From positions 1-34,013 of the forward strand of contig DAHXLC010000216.1 in the NCBI GenBank assembly GCA_027371815.1: DNA of 34,013 nt, written 5' to 3'. The DNA comes from Candidatus Melainabacteria bacterium (lineage in GTDB: Bacteria > Cyanobacteriota > Vampirovibrionia > Obscuribacterales > JAKAZS01). The position numbers and the translations under genes were made by a program. Below the pieces are notes generated by a model. That model did not search any database. It was given only the letters and a program-made list of their open reading frames with translations, and was not told the DNA's origin. This document shows positions 1 to 9,696 of this stretch, in pieces (within the stretch, counting starts at the first letter, position 1; the number at the start of each line of letters is the position of its first letter).

Positions 1-232
1 TGTTAAATAATTCTAAATCACGTGAAATTTTTTCACTTTGATAAACTGGTAAATTCAGCTTTAAAGCTAAGTTTTTAACCGGGCACATTGAAATATGTTT
101 GCCGCGACCACTTGGCCTATCTGGTGGACAAATTACCCCAATCACCTCAAATTCCTGGTATAAATTCTCAAGATTTACAGCAGCAAATTCAGATGTTCCA
201 AAAAATAACGTTTTAAATTTATTTTTTAACAC
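1..232 (-). CDS. fmt: methionyl-tRNA formyltransferase, N-terminal part (truncated by window edge)
   Basis: Manual reverse-strand translation from GTG at 232: VLKNKFKTLFFGTSEFAAVNLENLYQEFEVIGVICPPDRPSGRGKHISMCPVKNLALKLNLPVYQSEKI; matches the Fmt N-terminal pattern (FFGTxEFAA...PDRPxGRGKxxxxxPVKxLAL). Not in the ORF track because it runs off the window. Confidence 0.93.
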   Translation of the reverse strand, partial: MLKNKFKTLFFGTSEFAAVNLENLYQEFEVIGVICPPDRPSGRGKHISMCPVKNLALKLNLPVYQSEKISRDLELFN

Positions 233-422
233 TTATTTCAATGACATGATCATAGTTTAAACAAACTTTATCATCAAGCATAATATACATTAGCCTAGAT
301 CCATCAAAAACAATGTTGGTAAGCATTCCAGCATAGTTTTGCTCTTTCATGGTGGTTACACTTACAGTTTCACCGACCCATTGCCTAAGATATATAAGCT
401 TTTCTTTGGTAAATTGATTCAT
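219..422 (-). CDS. small protein, possible Sm-like beta-barrel fold
   Basis: 67-aa ORF with a good SD (GGAGGA) just upstream of ATG; overlaps fmt start by 14 nt; strand pattern GETVSVTTMKEQNYAGMLTNIVFDGSRLMYIMLDD resembles the Sm1 motif. Confidence 0.65.
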   Translation of the reverse strand: MNQFTKEKLIYLRQWVGETVSVTTMKEQNYAGMLTNIVFDGSRLMYIMLDDKVCLNYDHVIEISVKK

Positions 423-514
423 TTATCCTCCTCCAACAATGTAGAACTAAAATATAAAATTAGATATAATAGATTAACAGATCTATAACATAATTACTAT
501 TTTATTATCTAAAA

Positions 515-1375
515 TTGCAAAATAGCTTAAAAATTCAGAAATATTTACCCTATATTTTAATTTCACCAGCTTTTGCCTGGTTGTCAGTATTGGTTTTACT
601 ACCTTTAATAATTTTATTATATTATTCATTTTGTGAACGTACATTACTTGGAACCATTCTTCCTGTTTACAACCTGGATTCTTATCTTAAATTTTTTTCC
701 ATCCCCTATTTAAGTTGTTTTTGGCGATCGTTTATTTTAGCAAGTGTAACCAGCATAATATGTTTAGTAATCTGTTTACCATTATCAATTTATCTAGCAT
801 TTTATGCATCAGCTAAATATAAAAACTTACTGTTAATCTTAACAACTTTACCAATGTGGGTATCGTTTTTATTAAGAATTTATGGCTGGATGAGTATTTT
901 ACGACATAATGGCCTATTAGATTCTCTGGTTAAACTGATATTCCATTTTAAACTTATCTCAATACTATATTCTAGCTGGGCCATTTTATTAGGTATGGTA
1001 TATAATTACATACCTTATATGATCTTACCCTTATATGCCACCATAAGTAAAATCAACAAATCGTATATTGAAGCTGCTCTTGATTTAGGTGCAAATCCAT
1101 TACAGATACTTTTTAAAATTATTTTACCATTAAGTAAAACAGGAATTCTGGTTGGTTTAATTATGATTTTTATGCCAAGTCTAGGTGATTATGTGACTCC
1201 AGATCTTATGGGTGGAGCCAAAGAACTATATTTGGGCAATTTAATTCAAAACCAATTTCTTTTAGTTCGCGATTGGCCGTTTGGAGCAACCATAAGTATA
1301 ATTCTCATAGGATTTATTGCCTTAATTTTAGTATTCTTTGCCCAAAACAAACAATTTACTAAATATGAAATTTAA
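515..1375 (+). CDS. potB: ABC transporter permease, spermidine/putrescine (PotB)-like
   Basis: 286 aa, multi-TM, EAALDLGANPLQILFKIILPLSKTGI (EAA motif) and SLGDYVTPDLMGG typical of PotB/PotH. TTG start. Confidence 0.85.
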   Translation: MQNSLKIQKYLPYILISPAFAWLSVLVLLPLIILLYYSFCERTLLGTILPVYNLDSYLKFFSIPYLSCFWRSFILASVTSIICLVICLPLSIYLAFYASAKYKNLLLILTTLPMWVSFLLRIYGWMSILRHNGLLDSLVKLIFHFKLISILYSSWAILLGMVYNYIPYMILPLYATISKINKSYIEAALDLGANPLQILFKIILPLSKTGILVGLIMIFMPSLGDYVTPDLMGGAKELYLGNLIQNQFLLVRDWPFGATISIILIGFIALILVFFAQNKQFTKYEI

Positions 1376-1429
1376 CTTTTAAAGTAATCATTATATTGAG
1401 GTCTCATTAATTTATCTACTAATAATACC

Positions 1430-2710
1430 TTAGCTAGTGGACAAATTATAAATATTGCTTAAAGCCTTATAGCAAACTTCAAGCGTTTTTTCAATATGTT
1501 CTAACTTATGAGCCTTGGATATACAAGCAGCATCAACAGCTGATGGCGGTAAATAAATTCCCCTATCGAGTAAATAATGAAAAAACTGGGCAAATTTTAT
1601 GGTATCAATCATTAAAGAATCAGCATAATTTAAAACCGGCTTAGCGCTAAAAACAATTGAAAACATTGAGCCAACACGTTGAATATGTATAGGATAATTT
1701 TTACTTTGACAAAATTGCGTTAAATTACTAGCAAAAATATGCGTCATATCTTCAAGGTATTCATAAACGCCGTCTTCACTTAAAGCATTCAAAACTGCTT
1801 TTCCACAAGCCATACTAAGAGGATTTCCGGAAAAAGTCCCAGCTTGGTAGACTAATCCAAGCGGCATTAAATAATCCATGATTTGGGCTTTGCCACCATA
1901 GGCACCAATAGGCATGCCACCGCCAAGAATTTTACCTAAACAAGTTAAATCTGGTTTAACTCCCGATAATGATTGAGATCCACCTAAGGCAACTCGAAAA
2001 CCTGTTAATACTTCATCAAAAATAAGAATTGTCTTTTGTTCAATACAAATTTTGCTTAACTTATGCAAGAATTCATGATTAGCTTCAATTACGCTCATTG
2101 ATCCAGCTACGGGTTCAATGATTACACAGGCAATTTTATTAGCGTGTTTTTTAAATAATAATTCAACACTGTCAATATCATTATATTTAGCCATAACCGT
2201 ATTAATTTTGACATTATCCGGAATACCAGTTGAAGACTGATGGTTTTCACTAACTAAAGTAATGTCTAGATGCCCATGATAACCACCTTCAAACATCATA
2301 ACATAATCACGTTTAGTATATCCTCTAGCTAATCTAATAGCACTCATACAGCTTTCGGTACCAGAATTAACGAAACGGATTTTTTCTAGGCTAGGCATAA
2401 TTTTATTCAATTTAAAAGCTAATTCATATTCTAATTCATGAGGCGCTCCCGTTACCATAACTTTATCCGTAATATCTTTTAGCGCATTCATTATCTTTTG
2501 GGGTCGATGGCCTAAAATTAGTGGACCCCAAGCACCCACATAATCAATATATTCATTGTCATCAACATCTTTTATAATAGCACCAAGACCTGATTTCATA
2601 AAAATAGCCTTACCACCTACTTCATGAAAAGAGCGAAATGGACTATTAACTCCACCAGGAATTAATTTATTGGTTAATTGATAAAATTTATCCGATATTA
2701 CATGTTTCAT
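1430..2710 (-). CDS. hemL: glutamate-1-semialdehyde 2,1-aminomutase
   Basis: 426 aa; GGVNSPFRSF, GAWGPLILGH, FVNSGTESCMSAIRLAR, IFDEVLTGFR, CLGKILGGGMPIGAYGG are HemL signature segments. Confidence 0.95.
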   Translation of the reverse strand: MKHVISDKFYQLTNKLIPGGVNSPFRSFHEVGGKAIFMKSGLGAIIKDVDDNEYIDYVGAWGPLILGHRPQKIMNALKDITDKVMVTGAPHELEYELAFKLNKIMPSLEKIRFVNSGTESCMSAIRLARGYTKRDYVMMFEGGYHGHLDITLVSENHQSSTGIPDNVKINTVMAKYNDIDSVELLFKKHANKIACVIIEPVAGSMSVIEANHEFLHKLSKICIEQKTILIFDEVLTGFRVALGGSQSLSGVKPDLTCLGKILGGGMPIGAYGGKAQIMDYLMPLGLVYQAGTFSGNPLSMACGKAVLNALSEDGVYEYLEDMTHIFASNLTQFCQSKNYPIHIQRVGSMFSIVFSAKPVLNYADSLMIDTIKFAQFFHYLLDRGIYLPPSAVDAACISKAHKLEHIEKTLEVCYKALSNIYNLSTS

Positions 2711-3618
2711 TTTTGGCGTTTTTTTATCCAGTCAGCAATTTTTTGCCATAATGTTAATGGCTCAGGACTTTGACTAGCTTCAAGAACTAGGCCAGGAATA
2801 CTAGTTTGGGTCTGGCGTTGATACCCTTTAATTTCCTTAAATATCTCTTTTAATTCCAGCATAACGACTTGAGCTGTTGCAGGCCGATCATCAATATTGT
2901 AATTTGTTAAGCGAAAAATAAGATCATTTAAATGTAAATTTATAGTTTTATTATCTTTTAAGGGATTACTTTGAGTTAGTGGTTTTGGTTTTATACCAGT
3001 TAATAAATGACCCAAGGTTACACCTAGAGCATAAAGATCCGATCGCGGTTCAGGCTTGCCATAGTATTGTTCTGGTGGGGAATAACCAGAAGTAACGACT
3101 TTTGTAGCAGCCTGATTAAAGTTAACAATTCTGGCTATGCCAAAATCAATAAATACGACTCGGCCTTCTGGGGTCAAGATTAAATTACTGGGTTTTAAAT
3201 CACGATATATAATTGCCGGAACCTGTAAATGAATGTAACTAAGCACCTGACAACATTGAATGCCAATTTCAACCACAGCTTCACTGTCAAAAGCGCCAAA
3301 ATTCTTTAAAACAACACTTAAGTCTTTACCCTTAATATAATCCATTACTAAAAAATATTTACCATCGCTACTAGCATGGTAGTCTAAAATTGGTACAATT
3401 CCAGGGTGATTAAGTTTACTTAAAATTTTAGCTTCGCGTTTAAATAGTCTAATAGCTTCACTATTCTCATATGGGTCATTAGATTTTGACATAAGTTGCT
3501 TAACTACAACTTCACGGCTGAAATCAATAGCATAAGCCAGATAGACTATCCCCATTCCACCACTACCGATGGGTTTTAAGAATTTATAGTTTTGAAACCA
3601 ATTTTTTACATTATCCAA
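2707..3618 (-). CDS. serine/threonine protein kinase
   Basis: 303 aa; GSGGMGIVYLAY (G-loop), VVKQL, YRDLKPSNLIL, FIDFGIAR, APE-like SPPEQYYGKPEPRSDLYALG. Stop overlaps hemL start (ATGA). Confidence 0.92.
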   Translation of the reverse strand: MDNVKNWFQNYKFLKPIGSGGMGIVYLAYAIDFSREVVVKQLMSKSNDPYENSEAIRLFKREAKILSKLNHPGIVPILDYHASSDGKYFLVMDYIKGKDLSVVLKNFGAFDSEAVVEIGIQCCQVLSYIHLQVPAIIYRDLKPSNLILTPEGRVVFIDFGIARIVNFNQAATKVVTSGYSPPEQYYGKPEPRSDLYALGVTLGHLLTGIKPKPLTQSNPLKDNKTINLHLNDLIFRLTNYNIDDRPATAQVVMLELKEIFKEIKGYQRQTQTSIPGLVLEASQSPEPLTLWQKIADWIKKRQK

Positions 3619-3623
3619 AAATA

Positions 3624-3697
3624 CACCCTCGGAGGGATTCGAACCCCCGACACCCGCCTTAGGACGGCGGTGTTCTATCCAGCTGAACTACGAGGGC
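3624..3697 (-). tRNA. tRNA-Arg (anticodon CCT)
   Basis: Reverse strand GCCCTCG-TA-GTTC..GAAC-A-CCGCC GTCCTAA GGCGG-..-GGGGG TTCGAAT CCCTC-CGAGGGT-G folds as a cloverleaf; anticodon CCT; CCA not encoded; G1:U72 wobble. Confidence 0.93.
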
Positions 3698-3757
3698 AAT
3701 TATCATTTTTTTATTCTTACTATCATACCAACATATTTTACAAGATTTTTCCTGCGA

Positions 3758-5890
3758 TTAAACTTTATATCCAGCTAATTTTTTTAAAAATATAAGAATT
3801 GTAAAAAAACCAGCTTCATAAAATAATAACATAAATATTAATATGCCTAAAATGGTTGGCCATTGGATTAAATCAAGCCAATTACTTAAGAAATCAAATT
3901 CAATTAAATGAGCCCCAGGGTTTAAAAAACAAGCCATCATATAACCATTAGCCTTAAATAAGGGACTGTCAATACTATCAATTTTAACTTTCCAATGATT
4001 AGCATAACTTTGATTAAAAATTAAAAAACAAGGATTAATACAATCGGTTGACAAAGCAATATGACCTGGTTGCAAAGTCAAAGTAACAACTTTTGCCTTA
4101 ACTGGTTTGGCTTTAGCAAAAAAATTAGGCTGGTTAGCATTGGTTTTAAAATTGGCTAAATAACTATATAAATCAGGCTGAGTATTTTCGTTAGTTAATA
4201 ACTGACGCACCCGATTAATTTGTTGATACTTATTAAGATAATCAATTTCGGGTATGCTGATAATATCGTTAACGTCATTAGAAAAAAAATCCTTAACAAT
4301 AAATTGATTATTAATAAATTTAATCTGATTACTTAAATAACTCATTGGCTTTAATTCTAATGGTAAAACATACTTTTGACCCAAGGACGAGAAATTAGCT
4401 AATCTAAAGGGTTTATCAAAATTACGCTCAGTATTATAAATATATTTTGAATTAGTTAAATAGCAAAAGCGCTTTAATTTATTGATATTAATGCTTATAT
4501 TATTATTTAAAAAAGTCAAATTCGGATCAAAACATTCTTCAAATAGTTTATGGAGAAATGGCTGCCCAATACCCCAATAACTTATAGTTACGGGATTTAA
4601 ATTATGCAAATTAGTAAATGCGATATTATCATGATCAATACAAGCCAAATTAGCTTGATCTTTCATGCCGACAAATAAGGTTCGCTCTGTATATAAATTT
4701 TCTGGTAATAAACTAGGTACAGCATTATGATTAATTGCTGGAAATTTAAAATTTAAACATAAATTGGGAAATAATACTGGCAATAACACCAGGCTCAAAT
4801 AAATAAGCTTATTTTTATTTATTTTAAATTGAGGATAAATTAATATATAAGTAAATAAAATACCTAACTGAATTAAATAAGCTTTAACTGTAAAAGTATG
4901 AATCAAGGCAGTGTTAAAACATAATCCTAAAGTATTATAACCAAATAAAAATATTACGGTAGCTAAAGCATATTTATTAGCATGAGTATTCTGCTTATGG
5001 GTAAGACTGGTAAATCCTAAACCTATGACCAAAGACACTGGCATCAAACCAAGAATATAAAAGAAATTCAAATTATGCCTATTAGCTATATAGCTTAAAT
5101 AACTTAAACTATGGATATTATATAAATTATAAAACAGATCATTTAATAGGCCTAAAATAAAAAACAAAACTATTAAGCTAAGACAATGACGAAGATATTT
5201 AAAATTCTTGGTAAAACAACCTAAAATAAAAATGAACACGCAAATAGGATTATATTGAATAAAAATTTTTATATTATTTAAAGTCCCAATTACTGGTAAT
5301 ATAAAATCATTGGTTTGAAATAAACTACTTATTTGAAAGTTAAATTGAATTACCCTCAATAATCTTTCAAATAAGTAAATATATGATGGATAAGCAATTA
5401 AAGCTCCGGCCATAATTGACAGCCAATAATAAATTAGTTCTTTTTTTTGGGGCTTATAATATGGATTTGGTATTAAAATAATTCCCAAAATTAAAACCCT
5501 AAATTGTAAGGGTAAACCACAAAACATTCCCAGAGCAATTGTTAGAGAAATCAAACAAAACACCCAATATTTATGACCATTACCTTGATTTAAACGAATT
5601 TTTAAAATTCCCATTACAACTAACCAGACAAAACTTTCAAGAGAATTTAAACTAGCTAAATTAACTATCGGATAAAAAGTTATGGTTAAAATTGAAGCTG
5701 ATAATATTGCCCTATTTACAGAAGTCAGCAATAATTTATAGAAATAGGTACTTGCTAAAAAAATCAAAATCAAATGAATGCATCGTAAGATTCTTAGTGC
5801 CATTTCAGAATTCATAAAACACGTCAAATAGTTAGGCAGATAAAATATGCCCGATCCAGGAATAGCCAATTCATTGATTCCACAGGCCAC
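3758..5890 (-). CDS. multi-TM membrane protein, YfhO-like; true N-terminus probably lies upstream (see findings)
   Basis: 710 aa, many TM helices; C-terminal YANHWKVKIDSIDSPLFKANGYMMACFLNPGAHLIEFDF resembles the YfhO C-terminal domain; in-frame upstream sequence encodes NLVPAWNPYVACGIN, a YfhO/GT-C style WNP motif. Confidence 0.7.
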   Translation of the reverse strand: MACGINELAIPGSGIFYLPNYLTCFMNSEMALRILRCIHLILIFLASTYFYKLLLTSVNRAILSASILTITFYPIVNLASLNSLESFVWLVVMGILKIRLNQGNGHKYWVFCLISLTIALGMFCGLPLQFRVLILGIILIPNPYYKPQKKELIYYWLSIMAGALIAYPSYIYLFERLLRVIQFNFQISSLFQTNDFILPVIGTLNNIKIFIQYNPICVFIFILGCFTKNFKYLRHCLSLIVLFFILGLLNDLFYNLYNIHSLSYLSYIANRHNLNFFYILGLMPVSLVIGLGFTSLTHKQNTHANKYALATVIFLFGYNTLGLCFNTALIHTFTVKAYLIQLGILFTYILIYPQFKINKNKLIYLSLVLLPVLFPNLCLNFKFPAINHNAVPSLLPENLYTERTLFVGMKDQANLACIDHDNIAFTNLHNLNPVTISYWGIGQPFLHKLFEECFDPNLTFLNNNISININKLKRFCYLTNSKYIYNTERNFDKPFRLANFSSLGQKYVLPLELKPMSYLSNQIKFINNQFIVKDFFSNDVNDIISIPEIDYLNKYQQINRVRQLLTNENTQPDLYSYLANFKTNANQPNFFAKAKPVKAKVVTLTLQPGHIALSTDCINPCFLIFNQSYANHWKVKIDSIDSPLFKANGYMMACFLNPGAHLIEFDFLSNWLDLIQWPTILGILIFMLLFYEAGFFTILIFLKKLAGYKV

Positions 5891-6059
5891 ATAAGGATTC
5901 CATGCAGGGACAAGATTATGAATAATACAGTTATAGACGTATTGTAAATTCGGTATTAAATAAATAAAATCACTGAAATTTGTTTTATAGGCAAAGAAAA
6001 GATTTAAGCTGATTAAAATTAGGCAAGCTTGAAAAAAAAAACCGTCATAAATTATTTAA

Positions 6060-7619
6060 CTAAAACTCGCTGTTAGGTGAGCGGCTCTCATGACTTACAT
6101 ATAATGGTTTGATTGAAGTTTGCGATATATTCATGGTTAAATCAACTAAATTTGTACCAATTAAACAAAGCATAACTATACAAAATCCCAAAGCTGTAAT
6201 CGGACCAGTTTGCGATACCATTTGTGACTGTCTTTTATCAGGTAAAGCTTTTACAACATCACTAGGTTCACTGACTAACATTTTAATAACAACTCTGGTG
6301 TAATAGTAAATTGCGGGAATGGATGTTAATAAAGCAATCACTACTAAAAAGGAACCAATATGAGCACTGTAATTGAAGAAAATAGGAATAGTACCCATAT
6401 TAAATCCAGCTGAAAAGACAAAGAATTTAGCTAAGAATCCAGCGGGCGGAATGGGTAAACCAGCCAGATTAATCAGGCATAAGGATAAGCCAAGCGCTAA
6501 AATTGGCCGTTTTCGGATAAGACCAGCATAATCATCAATATTATCGGAATTAGTCTCATTCGTAAATAAAATTGCTGCAGCAAAAGCCCCTAAATTCATA
6601 AAACCATAAACAATCAAGTAAAACATTGCCGCACTAACGCCAACACTACTACCTTCTACGATACCAATAAGCATATAGCCAATGTGAGCTATTGAAGAAT
6701 AAGCCAGCATTCTTTTGAAAGATTTTTGACTTAAGGCAATTAAATTACCTACAACCATTGATAAAACCGCTAAAATACTTAAAATTAAAGTCCAGTAAAA
6801 AATGGCCTTGCCAAACACAACTACTAATAATCTTAATGCGATGGCAAAAGCTCCTAGTTTGGAGCCAATTGATAAAAATGCCGTTACTGGTGTTGGAGCC
6901 CCTTCAAACACATCAGGTGTCCACATGTGAAATGGGACAATCGATAATTTAAAGCCCACGGCACTAATTAATAAAACTAAAATTAATACGCTAATTAGTG
7001 AATGCGGAGCCATGTTTAAAGTTACAAACTGTTCCTGAATTACGCTAAACATGGTCGATCCGGTCAGGCCATAAATAAACGAAAAACCATAAAGCAAAGT
7101 GGAAGTTACGGCTGCAGTAGAAATTAAATACTTTAGGCAGGCTTCTTGACTTTTTACATCTTGTTTTTCAAATCCAGCTAATATGACACAGGCAATACTT
7201 AATGTTTCTAAAGCAACAAAAAGCAACACTAATTCACTGGAGCCAGCTAAAAGCATTACGGACACAATCGCTGTTAATAATATAGTGTAAAATTCACCGG
7301 CATTATCTTTTAAATGCTGTTCGTAACCCATTGTCATGAGAATAACAATAAAGCCAATTATATTAATAAAAATGCCAAATATAACGGTAAGTTTATCAAT
7401 TGTGAAAACACCGTTAAATAAACTTACCGTTCCAATATTTAACTGGAAGGCCAACATCATACTTGAAACAAAAGTTGCCAAAAGTCCAAACCAAGGAGTT
7501 AAAAATTTAAGCTTAGGGACAAATAAATTCCAGACGCTAGAAATTAAAATTGCAAGAACAATCACAAATTCAGGCAATAGTCCCAAAAAGGCATTTGTAT
7601 ATAAGTTAATATCATTCAT
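6060..7619 (-). CDS. nuoN: NADH-quinone oxidoreductase subunit N
   Basis: 519 aa; ALETLSIACVILAGF, FKLSIVPFHMWTPDVFEGAPTPVTAFLSIGSKLGAFA, FKRMLAYSSIAHIGYMLIG, NLAGLPIPPAGFLAKFFVF. Confidence 0.95.
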   Translation of the reverse strand: MNDINLYTNAFLGLLPEFVIVLAILISSVWNLFVPKLKFLTPWFGLLATFVSSMMLAFQLNIGTVSLFNGVFTIDKLTVIFGIFINIIGFIVILMTMGYEQHLKDNAGEFYTILLTAIVSVMLLAGSSELVLLFVALETLSIACVILAGFEKQDVKSQEACLKYLISTAAVTSTLLYGFSFIYGLTGSTMFSVIQEQFVTLNMAPHSLISVLILVLLISAVGFKLSIVPFHMWTPDVFEGAPTPVTAFLSIGSKLGAFAIALRLLVVVFGKAIFYWTLILSILAVLSMVVGNLIALSQKSFKRMLAYSSIAHIGYMLIGIVEGSSVGVSAAMFYLIVYGFMNLGAFAAAILFTNETNSDNIDDYAGLIRKRPILALGLSLCLINLAGLPIPPAGFLAKFFVFSAGFNMGTIPIFFNYSAHIGSFLVVIALLTSIPAIYYYTRVVIKMLVSEPSDVVKALPDKRQSQMVSQTGPITALGFCIVMLCLIGTNLVDLTMNISQTSIKPLYVSHESRSPNSEF

Positions 7620-7922
7620 TTTAAGTTTTCCTTAATTTTTAACTTTTTTCCTAACAATTTAAATTATAAATAGGATTAATCAATAATTAAGCAATTAATA
7701 AATAATTTAAATTTTATTTTCCTTTAATTTAACAGCTTATTTTAGAGTTAAAGCTTAACCTACCTTGTAATTATGTCATGTTAACAAAGCAAAGTTGCCA
7801 AGTGTCTAACGGGTAATTATTAAAATTTAAAATAGCTAAAAAATAACCATTGAATCGAGTATTATTGATTTAAATGTATAGAAAATGAATAAATTAAACA
7901 CCTGAACTTAAAAAATATTCCA

Positions 7923-9023
7923 ATGAATAATCCATTTTCACCTGTTACTGGTTATCTCGCCCTTGAAGATGGCAAAATTTTTACGGGATATCATTTTGGC
8001 TTTAACGGTCTAAGTACTGGTGAAATTGTTTTTAATACAAGTATGACTGGTTATCAAGAAATTCTTAGCGATCCAAGTTATGCTGAACAAATAATAACGA
8101 TGACGTATCCTGAAATAGGAAATTATGGCTGTAATGATTTAGATCAAGAAAGTCATTCTGTTTATGCTAAAGGCCTAGTAATAAAGAATTTAAGTCATAG
8201 TTTTAGTAATCATCTGGGCTTATATTCATTAGCAGATTATTTACTAGCTAATAAAGTAATTGGTCTTTACAATATTGATACTAGGGCTTTAACTAGGCAT
8301 ATAAGGGATCTTGGCGCTATGCGTGCGGTAATTTGTGATGCTAGTTATAATAAAGAAAACTTAGTAGATTTAGCCAGAAACTCAAAATCTATGCTGGGCT
8401 TGGATCTTACTAGTTTAGTTACGAGAAACAAACCAAGCAAAATTCAATCAGGTCGATATAAAATTGCCTGTTTAGATTATGGCATTAAAGATAGTATTAT
8501 TAACTGTTTAAAACAGTTTGACTTTGATATTACTGTTTTTCCGGCTAATACAAGATTTGCAGAATTAATGCAAATTAACCCTGATGGTTTTTTGTTATCT
8601 AATGGTCCTGGCGATCCTAGTAGCAATGAAGCAATCATAAATGAAGTAATCAAAATTAAAAATTCACATAAACCAATCTTAGCTATCTGTCTTGGTCATC
8701 AATTAATGGCCTTAGCGTGCAAAGCCAAAACATATAAACTAAAATTTGGTCATCGTGGTGGCAATCAGCCTGTTAAAAATTTACTTACTAATCAGGTTCA
8801 TATAACTGCTCATAATCATGGTTTTGCCGTAGATATAGACTCACTTCCTGACTGTTTAGTGCCAAGTTTTATAAATTTAAATGATAATTCGCTTGAAGGT
8901 TTTTTTCATAAGGAATTACCGATAAACTGTGTTCAATTTCATCCTGAGGCACATCCTGGACCAACTGATGCAATGTATTTGTTTGAAAACTTCTATAATG
9001 TGGTAAAATTAAATTACCAGTAG
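7923..9023 (+). CDS. carA: carbamoyl-phosphate synthase small subunit
   Basis: 366 aa; FNTSMTGYQEILSDPSYAEQIITMTYPEIGNYG, NIDTRALTRHIRDLGAM, LLSNGPGDPS, ILAICLGHQLMALA, VQFHPEAHPGPTDAMYLF. Confidence 0.97.
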   Translation: MNNPFSPVTGYLALEDGKIFTGYHFGFNGLSTGEIVFNTSMTGYQEILSDPSYAEQIITMTYPEIGNYGCNDLDQESHSVYAKGLVIKNLSHSFSNHLGLYSLADYLLANKVIGLYNIDTRALTRHIRDLGAMRAVICDASYNKENLVDLARNSKSMLGLDLTSLVTRNKPSKIQSGRYKIACLDYGIKDSIINCLKQFDFDITVFPANTRFAELMQINPDGFLLSNGPGDPSSNEAIINEVIKIKNSHKPILAICLGHQLMALACKAKTYKLKFGHRGGNQPVKNLLTNQVHITAHNHGFAVDIDSLPDCLVPSFINLNDNSLEGFFHKELPINCVQFHPEAHPGPTDAMYLFENFYNVVKLNYQ

Positions 9024-9036
9024 AGGAATTTAAATT

Positions 9037-9696
9037 TTGTATAAATTAGCCATATTTGATTTTGATGGAACACTAGTGGATTCAGCTCCAGGAATTGTTA
9101 CTGTAATGGAACAAGTTGCCCTAGAATATAATTTACCAACGCAAATTGTTGATGATTGGAAAAACTTAATTGGCGTACCTTTAGTTAAACAGATGCAAAC
9201 GGTTCTACCAGATAAAAATGAAGAATATTGGACACAGGTGGCTGAACGCTATCGAGCCATCTACGATCAACAGACTATTGAAATTTGTCCGCCATTTCCT
9301 TTTCTTAAGGATATGTTAGCTAAATTAACTAAAAATGATATTAAAATTTCCATTGCCTCATCTAAACGTCGTCATTTAATTGAAGAAGTTCTAGCCTACC
9401 ATAATTTATTAGACTATTTTTGCCTGGTAATTGGTGCCCAAGATGTAAACAACCATAAACCTCATCCTGAATCAGTCCAGATTACTTTAAGTAATCTTAA
9501 CATTAACTATCAAGAAGCTGTAGTCATTGGCGATTCAACTTATGATTTGGAAATGGCGAGAAATGCTAATGTTGATTCTATTGGTGTAACTACTGGTATT
9601 CATACTCGTCAAATATTACACACGGCTGGACCAAGATTTGTTGCTGATAATTTAAATGAAGTCTTAGATTTAATTTTAAATGGCCGAAAAATATAA
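9037..9696 (+). CDS. HAD-family hydrolase, phosphoglycolate phosphatase-like
   Basis: 219 aa; FDFDGTLVDSAPGI motif I, SIASSKRR motif II, VIGDSTYDLEMARNANVDSIGVTTG motif III; TTG start with GAGGAA SD. Confidence 0.88.
   Translation: MYKLAIFDFDGTLVDSAPGIVTVMEQVALEYNLPTQIVDDWKNLIGVPLVKQMQTVLPDKNEEYWTQVAERYRAIYDQQTIEICPPFPFLKDMLAKLTKNDIKISIASSKRRHLIEEVLAYHNLLDYFCLVIGAQDVNNHKPHPESVQITLSNLNINYQEAVVIGDSTYDLEMARNANVDSIGVTTGIHTRQILHTAGPRFVADNLNEVLDLILNGRKI

Noticed and set aside
3592-3795. 67-aa + strand ORF MKPIFYIIQKYTLGGIRTPDTRLRTAVFYPAELRG
   Set aside because: Reads through the antisense of tRNA-Arg; GGIRTPDTRLRTAVFYPAELRG is the classic spurious translation of an antisense tRNA.
6109-7635. Three + strand ORFs antisense to nuoN (6109-6303, 6758-6952, 7336-7635)
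   Set aside because: nuoN is unambiguous on the minus strand; these lack domains or initiation context.
7620-7922. Possible riboswitch or leader RNA upstream of carA
   Set aside because: Long AT-rich divergent intergenic region, but no recognisable riboswitch consensus or stable hairpin could be identified by eye.
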